A stretch of 64,000 nucleotides of DNA, from assembly GCA_019638595.1 (NCBI GenBank), contig JAHBTJ010000002.1, forward strand, positions 186,001-250,000. Direction: 5' to 3'. The stretch comes from Chitinophagaceae bacterium. Lineage in GTDB: Bacteria; Bacteroidota; Bacteroidia; Chitinophagales; Chitinophagaceae. Shown piece by piece: positions 58,201 through 64,000 of this stretch. The notes below the pieces were generated by a model. The model saw only the letters and a program-made list of their open reading frames with translations, had not been told where the DNA came from and made no database searches. The translations under genes were made by a program, and so were the position numbers. The first letter of the stretch is position 1. Each line of letters starts with the position of its first letter.

Positions 58201-58805
58201 GCTATTTTTTTTACGCTCTGCAGGTAAAACAGGCAAGAGTCTGTTTTATTTTCGGTGGCGAACAACTCGGCCAGTTGTAACCGAACCGGGAGATTGGCAG
58301 GACTGATCTCAAGAACTTTCAGCAAGCCCGATTTTTGGCCTTCGCTGTTCTTATTCGTTTTCATAATACCGGTAAGCATATAATAAGCTACTATGTTCCC
58401 AGGGTTGGAACCCAGTACCTCGTTTAATTCCTTTTCGGCGTCTTTGGTATTGTTTTGCTGAATATATGCCTCTGCCAGGATCAATTTCAACTCCGTATGG
58501 CCCGGCTGGATACTGAGTCCGTCCTGCACCTGTTTTTCAACATCGCTATAGCTGTTCCTGGCAAGGTAAAGAAGCGACAGGTCAATATAGTTGAGGATAT
58601 TATCCTTATCTGTTTTGATAGCCTTTTTAAAAGCGACTTCCGCTTCGTCGAACCTGCCATCCCACAAATATGAAAGCGCGGTAACCCTGGGGGAATTATT
58701 ATCCGCTTCTTTATGCTCCTTTGTTTTACAGGCTGTAAAAACCTGGAGCAATAGTGCTACTGCTGTTATATAAAAAAGATGAATACAGCTCTTTTTTTGA
58801 TACAT
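55257..58805 (-). CDS. TPR/FG-GAP/ASPIC-UnbV lipoprotein, copy B
   Basis: 1182 residues. A lipoprotein signal (LLLQVFTACKTKEHKE) replaces the plain signal peptide of copy A. The order is the same: TPR (GRFDEAEVAFKKAIKTDKDN), FG-GAP repeats (DYDNDGYQD, DFDQDGDLD, DWDADGDLD), ASPIC/UnbV (RFGIGAQVEL, VRIIWPNGAP) and the long C-terminal region. The TPR part differs strongly from copy A (roughly a third identical by eye), whereas the C-terminal half is almost the same. It is the first gene of the minus-strand pair and diverges from the UnbV-like gene across 124 bp with two palindromes. Function unknown. Confidence 0.88.
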   Translation of the reverse strand: MYQKKSCIHLFYITAVALLLQVFTACKTKEHKEADNNSPRVTALSYLWDGRFDEAEVAFKKAIKTDKDNILNYIDLSLLYLARNSYSDVEKQVQDGLSIQPGHTELKLILAEAYIQQNNTKDAEKELNEVLGSNPGNIVAYYMLTGIMKTNKNSEGQKSGLLKVLEISPANLPVRLQLAELFATENKTDSCLFYLQSVKKIAPEFPLVVDTVYQKAIAFLQGDQPSKALYFIQRFHKLMETTRVYANGFAEIEPPAFPGVKSEFNDSRFGQTDNRDRAVTLNDIQFTEVAEKTGLITQGTIHATQSVLALADDDGTGNTYIYAGFTVPGSPPSRYLFKRDFGTFNDISSSVGMNHTGDELDAAFADYDNDGYQDLFISTTRGIIIYKNRGDGNFSRVKKNTGLENITDGSKLLIADFDQDGDLDLYIAGKKENKFFRNNSDGSFTEQAKAMNLGAGAGIKDMDFGDWDADGDLDIAVVLSNGSVQLFNNERYSKFSDLTDSLDLKNPALKGSAIGFGDYNNDGLPDLFIAGVPNGNSFLLKNTGKNGYITDPASEVFSSSLKNTQVFKTVFTDFDNDGHEDILVVGTGMDGTSRGIQLFHNDSTKGFSNVSHILPEAPLHGMHIAIADFNLDGDDDIFLTSPDGIKLIRNDGGNLNHYMQVQLTGLSYGNNKNNRFGIGAQVELKSGDLYQLKTIKRALTNFGVGGRDSLEAVRIIWPNGAPQFISDPSRKQKLIEEEKLKGSCPFLFVWNGREYEFLKDMMWRSALGMPLAVNGKDTMYAFSDASKEYLLIPGEKLKPRDNTYSIKITEELWEAVYFDKAALVAVDHPDSVDVFADERFVLPPFPGKKVYPIANKHYPVSATDDRGNDVRSKILAYDFRYISNFTEGKYQGLAEDHDLVLDLGAQATNGHLLLFLRGWTFPTDASINASMAQSAQYKVAPPCLQVINQKGEWQTVIPDIGFPMGKDKMVIVDLKDKFLTPDNRKIRIRTNMQLYWDEIFYSNGTTQAPVNMHDLAMIKAGLSFRGYSDSYRKGGPFGPHWFDYYNTSGGQQWRDLTGYYTRYGDVLPLLQEADDEYIICNSGDEITIDFDARSLPALPKGWKRDFLVYSEGWVKDGDLNTAHGQTVEPLPFHNMPSYPYKNDSRYPFEKHKAYMQKYNTRKVSTDDFKNALKPKTGMPGGQ

Positions 58806-58837
58806 AAATAAATAAAATGAATTATGCCGGTTGAAGA

Positions 58838-58864
58838 TAATAATAATCAGCCTGATTATTATTA
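58838..58864. promoter_or_regulatory. Perfect 13-1-13 palindrome in a divergent intergenic region
   Basis: Bases 58838-58850 (TAATAATAATCAG) are the exact reverse complement of 58852-58864, with one central base. It lies 33 bp from the copy B start and 65 bp from the UnbV-like start, where a dimeric regulator could control both genes. Confidence 0.55.
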
Positions 58865-58911
58865 AGCAAAGTTTATTGTTTACTTTTATACACTTACTTA
58901 TTTCACTTTTA

Positions 58912-58929
58912 AACTAAAAATTTTTAGTT
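58912..58929. promoter_or_regulatory. Perfect 18-bp palindrome abutting a start codon
   Basis: AACTAAAAATTTTTAGTT ends one base before the GTG at 58930. It could be an operator or, in mRNA, a weak hairpin over the translation start. AT-rich palindromes can arise by chance, so the site is tentative. Confidence 0.4.
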
Positions 58930-60738
58930 GTGAAAATGCCCAAAAAAACTGCTCAGGTCATAACTGCTGTTATTTTTGTAGCGCTGCTGGCAGTTACATT
59001 TATTGCCTCGCGCAACAACCGGGGTACCACAGCCGGCAGCGCAGCCTATACTGTTGAAAAAGAAGCTGCATTAAAAAAATATGGCTTTTACCTTGAACCT
59101 GTTAATGAAGAGACCGGTATACACTTCCGGCATATTTGCCCCGATGTTGACCCTAAAGTAAGTAATATTAAAATGCAGATCGCGTCGCTGGGCGCTTCTG
59201 CCGCAGTTTGTGATTTTGATAATGATGGTTGGAATGATATTTATTTTACCAACAGCCAAACCGGGAGCATGAACGCGCTATACAGGAACCTGGGCAACGG
59301 AAAATTTGAAGATGTTGCTGCTAAAGTGGGTGTGGCGGATGTAAATATAAAAAGTACGGGAGTTTCTATGGGGGCTGTTTGGGGCGATTATGATAATGAT
59401 GGATTTAAAGACCTGCTTTTATATAAGTGGGGGAAAGCCGAATTGTTTAAAAATAACGGCGGAAAAGAATTTGAAAGGGTTACAGAGGAAAGCGGGTTAC
59501 CCGGCTGGGCTAATATTAATTCCGCCATCTGGTTTGATGTTAACAACGACGGACTGCTTGATATTTTTTTAGGAGGATATTTTAAAGAGATCTTTCACCT
59601 GGACAGCCTGAATACCACCAAAATAATGCCTGAGAGCTTTAAGTATGCCAACAACGGGGGGCGGAATTTTCTCCTGAAAAACATAGGTAATGGCAGGTTT
59701 AAGGATGTTACCGAACAGTATGGGCTAACTACCACCAAATGGACGCTTGCAGCCGCAGCCGCTGATTTTAATGGAGATAACTTCCCGGAATTATACGTAG
59801 CCAACGACTATAGCGTAGACGAGTTTTATGTAAATAAAAACGGGGAAGCATTTGAGGAAACTGGCAGCCAGGCCGGTATAGGCCGTATTCCTAAAAGTGG
59901 AATGAATGCTTCGTTTGGCGATATAAACAACGACGGGAACCCTGGCATATACACAACAAATATTACCGAAAAAGGCATATTGATCCAGGGCAACAACTAC
60001 TGGCAACCTAAAAACGGCGATATGCAGGCTCCTTCCTTTGTAAACCTTGCCCAGCTTTCCGGTATTGAAAATGCCGGGTGGAGCTATGGCGCTCAGTTCG
60101 GAGATCTGAACAATGATGGGTTTATGGACCTGTATGTTGCCAACGGGTTTATTTCCGCCAGGGAAAATACCTCTTACTGGTACGATTATTCAAAAGTTAC
60201 GGGCGGCAACAGCAATATTATAGGTGATGCTAAAAACTGGCCCGATATGGAAGGTAAGAGCCAGTCGGGCTACGAGCAGGACAAAATATGGCTGAACAAC
60301 AGCGATGCTATTTTTGAAGATGTATCGGGCAGGGTTTGTCCGCCGGCAACATACGACGGGCGTTCCGTTGCTATGGCGGACTTATGGAACAGGGGTGTAC
60401 TGGATATTATTGTAGCCAATCAAAACAATATTCCCGTTATTTATAAAAACACGGCCGCAAACAATAATCACTGGGTGGCTTTTGACTTACAGGGAACGGC
60501 ATCTAACGCAGATGCGGTAGGCGCAAAAGTTCAGGTGGAATGGGATGATAAAAAACAGGTTCAGATAGTTACGGGCGGAATGGGCTTTTCGTCGCAAAAC
60601 CAGCACAGGCTGCATTTTGGGCTGGGAGAAAGCAATAAGATAGACCAGGTTACCATTTATTGGCCATCGGGCCGTATTGATAAGATACAGAGCCCCGCCA
60701 TTGACAAATTACACATTGTAAAAGAAAGCCAACAATAA
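58930..60738 (+). CDS. CRTAC1/UnbV-type FG-GAP protein
   Basis: 602 residues from GTG 58930 (ATG 58936 is equally possible). One N-terminal membrane or signal segment (VITAVIFVALLAVTFIA) is followed by FG-GAP repeats: DFDNDGWND, DYDNDGFKD, DVNNDGLLD, DFNGDNFPE, DINNDGNPG, DLNNDGFMD. A C-terminal ASPIC/UnbV domain follows (DAVGAKVQVEW, GGMGFSSQNQHRLHFGLGE, VTIYWPSGR). UnbV proteins of this type are conserved in actinobacterial enediyne clusters with UnbU. The gene ends 4 nt before the UnbU-like gene. Molecular function is not established. Confidence 0.88.
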   Translation: MKMPKKTAQVITAVIFVALLAVTFIASRNNRGTTAGSAAYTVEKEAALKKYGFYLEPVNEETGIHFRHICPDVDPKVSNIKMQIASLGASAAVCDFDNDGWNDIYFTNSQTGSMNALYRNLGNGKFEDVAAKVGVADVNIKSTGVSMGAVWGDYDNDGFKDLLLYKWGKAELFKNNGGKEFERVTEESGLPGWANINSAIWFDVNNDGLLDIFLGGYFKEIFHLDSLNTTKIMPESFKYANNGGRNFLLKNIGNGRFKDVTEQYGLTTTKWTLAAAAADFNGDNFPELYVANDYSVDEFYVNKNGEAFEETGSQAGIGRIPKSGMNASFGDINNDGNPGIYTTNITEKGILIQGNNYWQPKNGDMQAPSFVNLAQLSGIENAGWSYGAQFGDLNNDGFMDLYVANGFISARENTSYWYDYSKVTGGNSNIIGDAKNWPDMEGKSQSGYEQDKIWLNNSDAIFEDVSGRVCPPATYDGRSVAMADLWNRGVLDIIVANQNNIPVIYKNTAANNNHWVAFDLQGTASNADAVGAKVQVEWDDKKQVQIVTGGMGFSSQNQHRLHFGLGESNKIDQVTIYWPSGRIDKIQSPAIDKLHIVKESQQ

Positions 60739-60742
60739 ACCA

Positions 60743-61591
60743 ATGCAACAACAGGAGCGCGAACTTCAGGGAAGTGTTACTTCACAATGGATCAAAAAGA
60801 ATTTCCAGTATATACCCCCTGCTTTCATCACATTAATATTGCTGGTAGGGCAGCTTACGTTCGGTATTCTCGACAGCTATGTTAACCTGGTAGTGGCAAT
60901 AGCTACTTCCATACTGGCAGAAATGATCCTGGCAAGGTTCGTATTAGGCACTACTAAAAACCTTGCCAGCGCTTACATAACCGGCATAAGCGTTGGCATC
61001 TTAATACGCTCCAATGTAATATGGCCGTATTTTGTTACTGCGCTGCTTTCCATCATGTCTAAATATGTGCTCAGGTATAAAGGCCGGCATTTGTGGAATC
61101 CATCCAACTTCGGCGTTTCGTGGATGCTGGCTTTAAGCACCATGAGCGTGGCAGGCCTTAGCACCCAGTGGGGAAGTAATTTTGCCGCCCTGTCGGTGAT
61201 CTGGATACTGGGATTGATCATAGTGAACAGGGCTAAGCGATTACACGTAACCGTTACCTATGTAACCAGCTTTATTATACTGGCCTATGTGCGCTGCCTT
61301 ATAACGGGCGACGCTTTTCTTGCAGAATTATCTCCGCTAACCGGCCCTATGTACCAGTTATTCATCTTCTTTATGATCACCGATCCTCCTACTTCTGTTT
61401 CTACCAAAAAGGGAAGAATAATAGTTGTGATACTGGTGGCTATAGTAGAATTTATTTTACGGCTTAATCATTCTATATACGCACCTTTTTATGCGCTTTG
61501 CCTGGTGGGACCCATCGCTAAGTTTATTGATCTGAAAATGACTGCTCCTAAAGAGCAGCCACATTCTGTGGGCGTCCTGGCAACAAAATAA
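60743..61591 (+). CDS. UnbU-like integral membrane protein (NqrB/RnfD superfamily)
   Basis: 282 residues with about eight hydrophobic segments. It has RHLWNPSNFGVSWML in the middle and FIFFMITDPPTSVSTKKGR near residue 215, both typical of the NqrB/RnfD/UnbU fold. Canonical RnfD has a flavinylated Thr in an SGAT-like motif before its ATDP segment. Here the matching stretch reads LTGPM, so covalent FMN is doubtful. The gene is 4 nt behind the UnbV-like gene, the same pairing as in enediyne clusters. A role in membrane redox or flavin handling is inferred only. Confidence 0.82.
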   Translation: MQQQERELQGSVTSQWIKKNFQYIPPAFITLILLVGQLTFGILDSYVNLVVAIATSILAEMILARFVLGTTKNLASAYITGISVGILIRSNVIWPYFVTALLSIMSKYVLRYKGRHLWNPSNFGVSWMLALSTMSVAGLSTQWGSNFAALSVIWILGLIIVNRAKRLHVTVTYVTSFIILAYVRCLITGDAFLAELSPLTGPMYQLFIFFMITDPPTSVSTKKGRIIVVILVAIVEFILRLNHSIYAPFYALCLVGPIAKFIDLKMTAPKEQPHSVGVLATK

Positions 61592-61672
61592 AGCAGCGCT
61601 GGTTTTGCTGAAGCAGCATGTTTTGTATACCCGTTAAAAATTTATACCGTATTTTTCAATAAAATTTTCTGT

Positions 61673-62989
61673 ATGCCTGCCATATTACGCTTTTCTGTAC
61701 GTAGTTTTTTATTGTTATCAGCACTGTGGTTTGTTGTTCATGTAGTGCAGGCACAGCCTTCGGAGCAGTTAATAAAGGTGGTTGTAGCGCCGGATCATAC
61801 AGATTGGACATATAAGCCGGGAGAGAAAGTAAAGTTCAGCATTACCGTGCTGCAAAGCGGGAATGTGCTTAAAAACGCGGTGCTGAAATATGAAATAGGA
61901 CCCGAAAAAATGGATCCCACCAAAAAAGACTCATTAAACCTGCCTGGAGGTACACTCACTGTAGATGCCGGCACCATGAAAACGCCGGGTTTCCTTCGCT
62001 GCATAGCTACTGCTATTGTAAATGGCAAATCGTACAGGGGCTTGGCCACAGCCGCATTCAACCCGCTGCAAATTGAGCCAACTGTTGCCAACCCGGCCGA
62101 TTTCAACAATTACTGGAACCAGGCAAAAGCGGAACTGGCTACCGTACCCATGGATGCCCGGATGACACTGATGCCGGAACGTTGTACTGAAAATGTAAAT
62201 GTATACCATGTAAGCCTGCAGAATTATCGAATGGGGACCCGATTGTACGGGATCCTTTGTGTTCCCAAAAAGGAAGGAAAATACCCCGCTATACTACAGG
62301 TGCCGGGCGCGGGTATACGTCCTTATTATGGCGATATTAACAATGCGGAAAAAGGTTTTATCACCTTCCAGATAGGTATACATGGAATACCGGTGAATAT
62401 GGAAGCTCCGGTGTATAATAATCTGATGGCGGGCGCGCTGGCGGGTTACTGGAATTATAATCTTGACGACAAGGACCGTTATTATTACAAACGGGTATAC
62501 CTGGGCTGTGTTCGGGCTAACGATTTTATAACAAGCCTGCCCCAGTACGACGGTGTAAACCTGGGAGTTACCGGTGGCAGCCAGGGCGGTGCTTTGTCTA
62601 TTATTACTGCCGCGCTCGATCCACGGGTAAAATACCTGTCGTCCTATTATCCTGCATTGAGCGACGTTACGGGTTACTTAAAGGGACGCGCCGGTGGTTG
62701 GCCACATTTGTTTGATAAAAACAACCTGGCGTTTAACAATACAAAAGAAAAGATCAATACCGCCTCTTACTATGATGTGGTAAACTTTGCCCGGCAGCTA
62801 AAGGTTCCGGGCATTTATTCAATGGGCTTTAATGATGAAGTATGCCCGCCTACATCCATGTATGCTTCCTACAATGTAATAACAGCGCCCAAAGAATTGT
62901 TCATTGTACCAGAAACCGGTCACTGGACATTTCCCGAGCAAAACGAAAAGCTCACGAACTGGCTGACAGCAAAGCTGAAAGGTGAATGA
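61673..62989 (+). CDS. Acetylxylan esterase-like hydrolase (CE7/AXE1 family)
   Basis: 438 residues with a signal peptide (WFVVHVVQAQPSEQ). A beta-rich N-terminal domain (about 25-130) precedes the alpha/beta-hydrolase domain. The catalytic triad by motif is Ser303 in VTGGSQGGALS, Asp388 in GFNDEVCPPTS and His417 in ETGHWTFP. The oxyanion region is in QVPGAGIRPYYG. CE7 enzymes deacetylate xylo-oligosaccharides and also cephalosporin C, so a non-glycan ester is conceivable given the location. It lies 81 nt after the UnbU-like gene in the same direction and may be co-transcribed. Confidence 0.9.
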   Translation: MPAILRFSVRSFLLLSALWFVVHVVQAQPSEQLIKVVVAPDHTDWTYKPGEKVKFSITVLQSGNVLKNAVLKYEIGPEKMDPTKKDSLNLPGGTLTVDAGTMKTPGFLRCIATAIVNGKSYRGLATAAFNPLQIEPTVANPADFNNYWNQAKAELATVPMDARMTLMPERCTENVNVYHVSLQNYRMGTRLYGILCVPKKEGKYPAILQVPGAGIRPYYGDINNAEKGFITFQIGIHGIPVNMEAPVYNNLMAGALAGYWNYNLDDKDRYYYKRVYLGCVRANDFITSLPQYDGVNLGVTGGSQGGALSIITAALDPRVKYLSSYYPALSDVTGYLKGRAGGWPHLFDKNNLAFNNTKEKINTASYYDVVNFARQLKVPGIYSMGFNDEVCPPTSMYASYNVITAPKELFIVPETGHWTFPEQNEKLTNWLTAKLKGE

Positions 62990-63032
62990 TAAGTTTGGAA
63001 CAAATGCGTGCTCCGGGTGCGGTACTCTTTAT

Positions 63033-63223
63033 GTAACCAGGGGTAGCGCCGATGGCGCATAATTGAAAATTACCCTTTTTGTCTACAAACGGGTTGTGCT
63101 GATGGCACAGCAAATCCGGTATGCCCAACAGCATTTTATACAGTGGAGTAACTTACTAAGAGTATTTCATTCACCCCTGGTTACGTATCTGCAATATGCC
63201 GCATAGCGGCTACCTGTTTGTAG
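63033..63223. repeat. Composite Bacteroidota-type intergenic repeat
   Basis: GTAACCAGGGGT (63033-63044) recurs inverted at 63173-63184. Three small hairpins follow the pattern stem-GAT/ATA-stem: GCGCC/GGCGC (63046-63058), TGTGC/GCACA (63095-63109) and GCCGC/GCGGC (63198-63210). CTACAAAC (63083-63090) is inverted at 63216-63223. No gene is seen in 62990-63569. Such hairpin-rich repeats are frequent between Bacteroidota genes. Confidence 0.65.
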
Positions 63224-63569
63224 AAAAAAGTAGCCGTTTTATTTACTCCGTCAGGGGCTACCCTTAAAATAAAGTGATCAGTAAAATAAGTTGCGGCAGG
63301 GTCTTCATTCAAAGCTATTGCGTGCAGCCATCAGATCCTGGTGCCGGGTGATCTGCCTATTCGTTCTACCTGTTGATATTTGATAAAAAAACTGCAAAAA
63401 AAAGATTTATCCCTGCAATATTATAGACTATTACCAGTTTTATGCAGGATAATAGTAGAAAACACTTATTTAAGAATGAGTGTTTTATTTAGGTGCTTGT
63501 AAAAGAATCTTACAGCATTGGGGTAACCTGCATGAATTTCACCAGAATTAACCTATTGAATCCAGTAAA

Positions 63570-64000
63570 ATGAAAACATTCCTGCTGGCTGCGTTATTGA
63601 TAACATTACAGCACGCTACACAATCACAGGTATCTTATACCTGGAACGGCTCCTTATCGGCATCCTGGACTACTGCCGGAAACTGGTCGCCCAACGGCGT
63701 TCCCGGGGTATTGGATGATGTGAAAATCGTGACGGCGGTTAATAATTGTACGCTTTCCGCAAGCACAACTATTAATAATATTACGCTTACCAGCGGAACA
63801 CTTGATTTGAACGGCGGAACGCTTACCGTTAACGGCGCTACTGCTGTTTTCACTTCAGGAATAATTCAGAACGGTATCCTTATTGTTTCCGCGGCTAATA
63901 CAACAACTTTTGGCACAGGCGCTGTAACGATGGATTGTGCAGTAAGCATTCACACTGCCACAATAAGTGTAAGGAATACAACTTTCCAGGGTACGGCGGA
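63570..64000 (+). CDS. Secreted repeat/beta-helix-like protein (5' part only)
   Basis: The frame is open from ATG 63570 to the window end (143 codons seen). A signal peptide (MKTFLLAALLITLQHATQSQ) is followed by YTWNGSLSASWTTAGNWSPN and GVPGVLDDVKI. It continues with short strand repeats rich in Thr, Asn and Gly (TLTSGTLDLNGGTLTVNG). This pattern is typical of large surface proteins of Bacteroidota with parallel beta-helix repeats and, commonly, a T9SS sorting domain at the unseen C terminus. Function cannot be given. Confidence 0.8.
   Translation, partial: MKTFLLAALLITLQHATQSQVSYTWNGSLSASWTTAGNWSPNGVPGVLDDVKIVTAVNNCTLSASTTINNITLTSGTLDLNGGTLTVNGATAVFTSGIIQNGILIVSAANTTTFGTGAVTMDCAVSIHTATISVRNTTFQGTA

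Noticed and set aside
58930-61591. Enediyne biosynthetic cluster
   Set aside because: Only the UnbU/UnbV-like pair is present. No enediyne PKS, thioesterase or the other core genes lie within the window.

Overview
The window is a chromosomal segment of a Bacteroidota bacterium, most likely family Chitinophagaceae (Chitinophaga/Niastella-like). The evidence is SusC/SusD with a FecI/FecR sigma/anti-sigma pair, type IX secretion (T9SS) C-terminal sorting domains, a short primary sigma factor of the Bacteroidota type, several TAnnTTTG-like -7 boxes, and an S16 ribosomal protein with a charged C-terminal tail. No tRNA, rRNA, CRISPR array or intact insertion sequence was seen. The ends cut a histidine kinase gene (left) and a secreted beta-helix-like protein gene (right).

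Layout. 1-5.5 kb: a two-component system (TPR histidine kinase plus LuxR-type regulator) and a DUF1800/DUF1501 secreted pair. 5.6-26.2 kb: core genes. These are a thiolase, pyrD, rimM, rpsP, ffh, the primary sigma factor, an LptF/G-type permease, an M20 peptidase, a DOPA-dioxygenase-like enzyme, adenine deaminase, metE under a cobalamin riboswitch, and class I ribonucleotide reductase nrdB-nrdA. 26.6-46.4 kb: a polysaccharide utilisation locus. A large FG-GAP/ASPIC protein is followed by ECF sigma, FecR, SusC, SusD, a clan GH-A enzyme, a ricin-type lectin, a second clan GH-A-like enzyme, a GH31 and a DUF5060/DUF4038 enzyme. The sigma/anti-sigma pair and the STN domain of SusC suggest trans-envelope induction by the glycan.

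46.4-47.8 kb holds a tandem array of about 318-bp repeats. It belongs to a palindromic intergenic repeat family also seen near 19.6 and 44.3 kb.

47.8-63 kb is the least conventional part. A tightly overlapping three-gene operon encodes an asparagine-synthetase-like ligase without a glutaminase cysteine, a radical SAM protein resembling archaeosine synthase RaSEA, and a flavin enzyme of the tryptophan-halogenase type. It converges on two tandem, paralogous TPR/FG-GAP/ASPIC-UnbV proteins whose C-terminal halves are almost identical at DNA level. Divergent from these, across a 124-bp region with two perfect palindromes, lies an UnbV-like/UnbU-like pair (families known from enediyne clusters, here with no polyketide synthase in view), then an acetylxylan-esterase-like hydrolase. 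That these genes form one system is an inference from proximity. The operon itself is directly supported by 8-nt gene overlaps.
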